The notes below the pieces were generated by a model. The model had not been told where the DNA came from. It did not search any database and saw only the letters and a program-made list of their open reading frames with translations. From assembly GCA_034429695.1 (NCBI GenBank), contig DAOUGC010000203.1:1-24665 (forward strand): a stretch of DNA of 24,665 nucleotides. Reading direction: 5' to 3'. This DNA comes from DAOUGC01 sp034429695. GTDB lineage: Bacteria; Chloroflexota; Anaerolineae; Anaerolineales; Anaerolineaceae. Made by a program: the position numbers and the translations under genes. Every line of letters begins with the position of its first letter. Position 1 is the stretch's first letter. Shown one piece after another: positions 23,907-24,665 of this stretch.

Positions 23907-24104
23907 TTATTTCTTCTTTTCTTCTTTTTCCATGGCGACGATTTCGCGTCCCTGGTAATGCCCGCAATTGGGGCATACGGTATGCGGAAGCCGCATCTCC
24001 CCGCAATTGCTGCACTGAACCAGGTTTACAGCCGTAATGGCATCATGCGCCCGGCGGCGATCACGTCGGCCCTTGGAATGCTTGCGCTTTGGATGTGGAA
24101 CCAT
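23907..24104 (-). CDS. rpmF: 50S ribosomal protein bL32 (zinc-binding form)
   Basis: Structural protein of the large ribosomal subunit, 65 residues, normal length. The basic N-terminus PHPKRKHSKGRRDRRRAH matches the family's PKRKxSKSRRxxRRAH. A complete zinc ribbon follows, CSNC (C31, C34) and CPNC (C44, C47), so this is the zinc-containing paralogue type. The ATG at 24,104 has CAGGAG 6 nt upstream; an in-frame ATG at 24,134 would add ten residues unlike the family. Its promoter and terminator are both recognisable, so it is probably transcribed alone. Confidence 0.96.
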   Translation of the reverse strand: MVPHPKRKHSKGRRDRRRAHDAITAVNLVQCSNCGEMRLPHTVCPNCGHYQGREIVAMEKEEKKK

Positions 24105-24154
24105 GCTGTACTCCTGTACCTGCTCATTAAACATTCATAGATGACAACCGCCCA

Positions 24155-24183
24155 ATTATACAAAAACCTTGCCAAATCCGCAA
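24155..24183 (-). promoter_or_regulatory. Sigma-70-type promoter of rpmF
   Basis: On the minus strand, a -35 TTGCGG (24,178-24,183), a 17-bp spacer and a perfect -10 TATAAT (24,155-24,160) give a predicted start near 24,148 and a ~44-nt leader. The -35 overlaps the AAGGAG ribosome binding site of the divergent methyltransferase gene. Confidence 0.7.
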
Positions 24184-24193
24184 GGAGCAAATG

Positions 24194-24665
24194 ATGAAAA
24201 TTTCCAAACTCATGGTTACATTCCTGCGCTTCTTCTTCTATCTGATCTATCAACCCCTGGCATGGAGTTATGATCTCGTCGCGGCGTTGGTATCTGCCAA
24301 CCGCTGGAAGGATTGGGTGCGCTCATCGGCTGCATTTCTCACCGGCAGCGAAGTGCTTGAACTGGGGCATGGTCCCGGGCATCTGCAGGAGCACATGGTA
24401 AAACTGGGTTACGCTCCCATCGGTCTGGATCTCAGCCGTCAAATGGGGAAACTCGCGCAAAGACGTCTGACCCGTCTCTCCGCTGCAAGCCACCTGGTGC
24501 GCGGCAATGGCCGCGCCCTGCCGTTCTCCAACGAATCTTTCGACAACATCGTCGCCACATTTCCCACCGAGTACATCATGGAGACAGTGACCCTGCGTGA
24601 AGCTTACCGTGTTCTCCGTCCCGATGGGCGCATGATCATCCTGGCTTCCGTCAATTTCACCGGAA
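24194..24665 (+). CDS. Class I SAM-dependent methyltransferase (3' end cut by window edge)
   Basis: 157 residues are visible and the frame is open to the right edge. After a hydrophobic N-terminus (~5-33, including LMVTFLRFFFYLIYQPLAW) comes SYDLVAALVSANRWKDWV, resembling UbiE/methyltransferase-11 proteins. Motif I is VLELGHGPGH (54-63), followed by GLDLSRQMGKLA (the acidic residue that binds SAM ribose), NGRALPFSNESFDNIVATFP, and REAYRVLRPDGRMIIL. The hydrophobic N-terminus could associate with the membrane. Two tandem ATGs exist (24,191 and 24,194); the second is preferred because AAGGAG is 6 nt upstream of it. The substrate cannot be named. Confidence 0.88.
   Translation, partial: MKISKLMVTFLRFFFYLIYQPLAWSYDLVAALVSANRWKDWVRSSAAFLTGSEVLELGHGPGHLQEHMVKLGYAPIGLDLSRQMGKLAQRRLTRLSAASHLVRGNGRALPFSNESFDNIVATFPTEYIMETVTLREAYRVLRPDGRMIILASVNFTG

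Noticed and set aside
1..24665. Search for tRNA genes, CRISPR arrays, insertion sequences, att sites, riboswitches and prophage genes
   Set aside because: Nothing supportable was seen by eye; apart from the alaS-end duplication, the intergenic gaps are short and are accounted for by promoters and terminators.

Overview
The window (24,665 bp, moderate GC) looks like chromosomal DNA of an uncultured or poorly characterised bacterium, most likely Chloroflexota (Anaerolineae-like). I infer this from gene content: a gingipain-type C25 peptidase fused to TPRs, a folate-dependent TrmFO, a DapL-like aminotransferase, a four-cysteine bL32 and an RpoN carrying an inserted zinc ribbon. No marker here fixes the taxonomy. 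I see no tRNA or rRNA gene, CRISPR array, insertion sequence or phage gene.

Layout. Positions 1-852 hold the 3' part of an M17 leucyl aminopeptidase (+), ending at a bidirectional terminator. Next to it, convergent alaS (-) has a 99-bp in-frame tandem duplication of its 3' end. From 17,434 down to 3,934 two minus-strand units lie head to tail. The first is rpoN - PAS/GAF histidine kinase - sigma-54 activator, with 4-bp and 1-bp overlaps. The second is a 106-aa membrane protein - a 1,776-aa TPR protein - a 1,062-aa TPR/C25 peptidase, the last two overlapping by 4 bp. A textbook -24/-12 promoter (TGGCACA-N4-TTGCA) sits in the 65-bp gap between the units. A second, degenerate copy of the same element (TGGTATA-N4-TTGCA) lies upstream of rpoN and overlaps the -35 of a good sigma-70 promoter. 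A hairpin terminator and then a separate sigma-70 promoter insulate alaS from the peptidase operon.

On the plus strand, 17,546-23,840 is one tightly packed housekeeping operon: trmFO - membrane-anchored M28/glutaminyl-cyclase-like enzyme - orphan histidine kinase - class I/II aminotransferase - hflX - 69-aa membrane protein. It ends at a bidirectional terminator shared with rpmF (bL32, -). A divergent class I methyltransferase (+) runs off the right edge.

How the genes may work together. The most interesting unit is a self-contained sigma-54 circuit: a soluble sensor kinase, an activator with no DNA-binding domain, and RpoN itself, placed directly upstream of a sigma-54-dependent operon encoding a membrane protein, a giant TPR scaffold and a cytoplasmic caspase-fold (clan CD) protease. 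The sigma-54-like element in front of rpoN suggests positive autoregulation. What the kinase senses and what the protease cuts cannot be read from the sequence.
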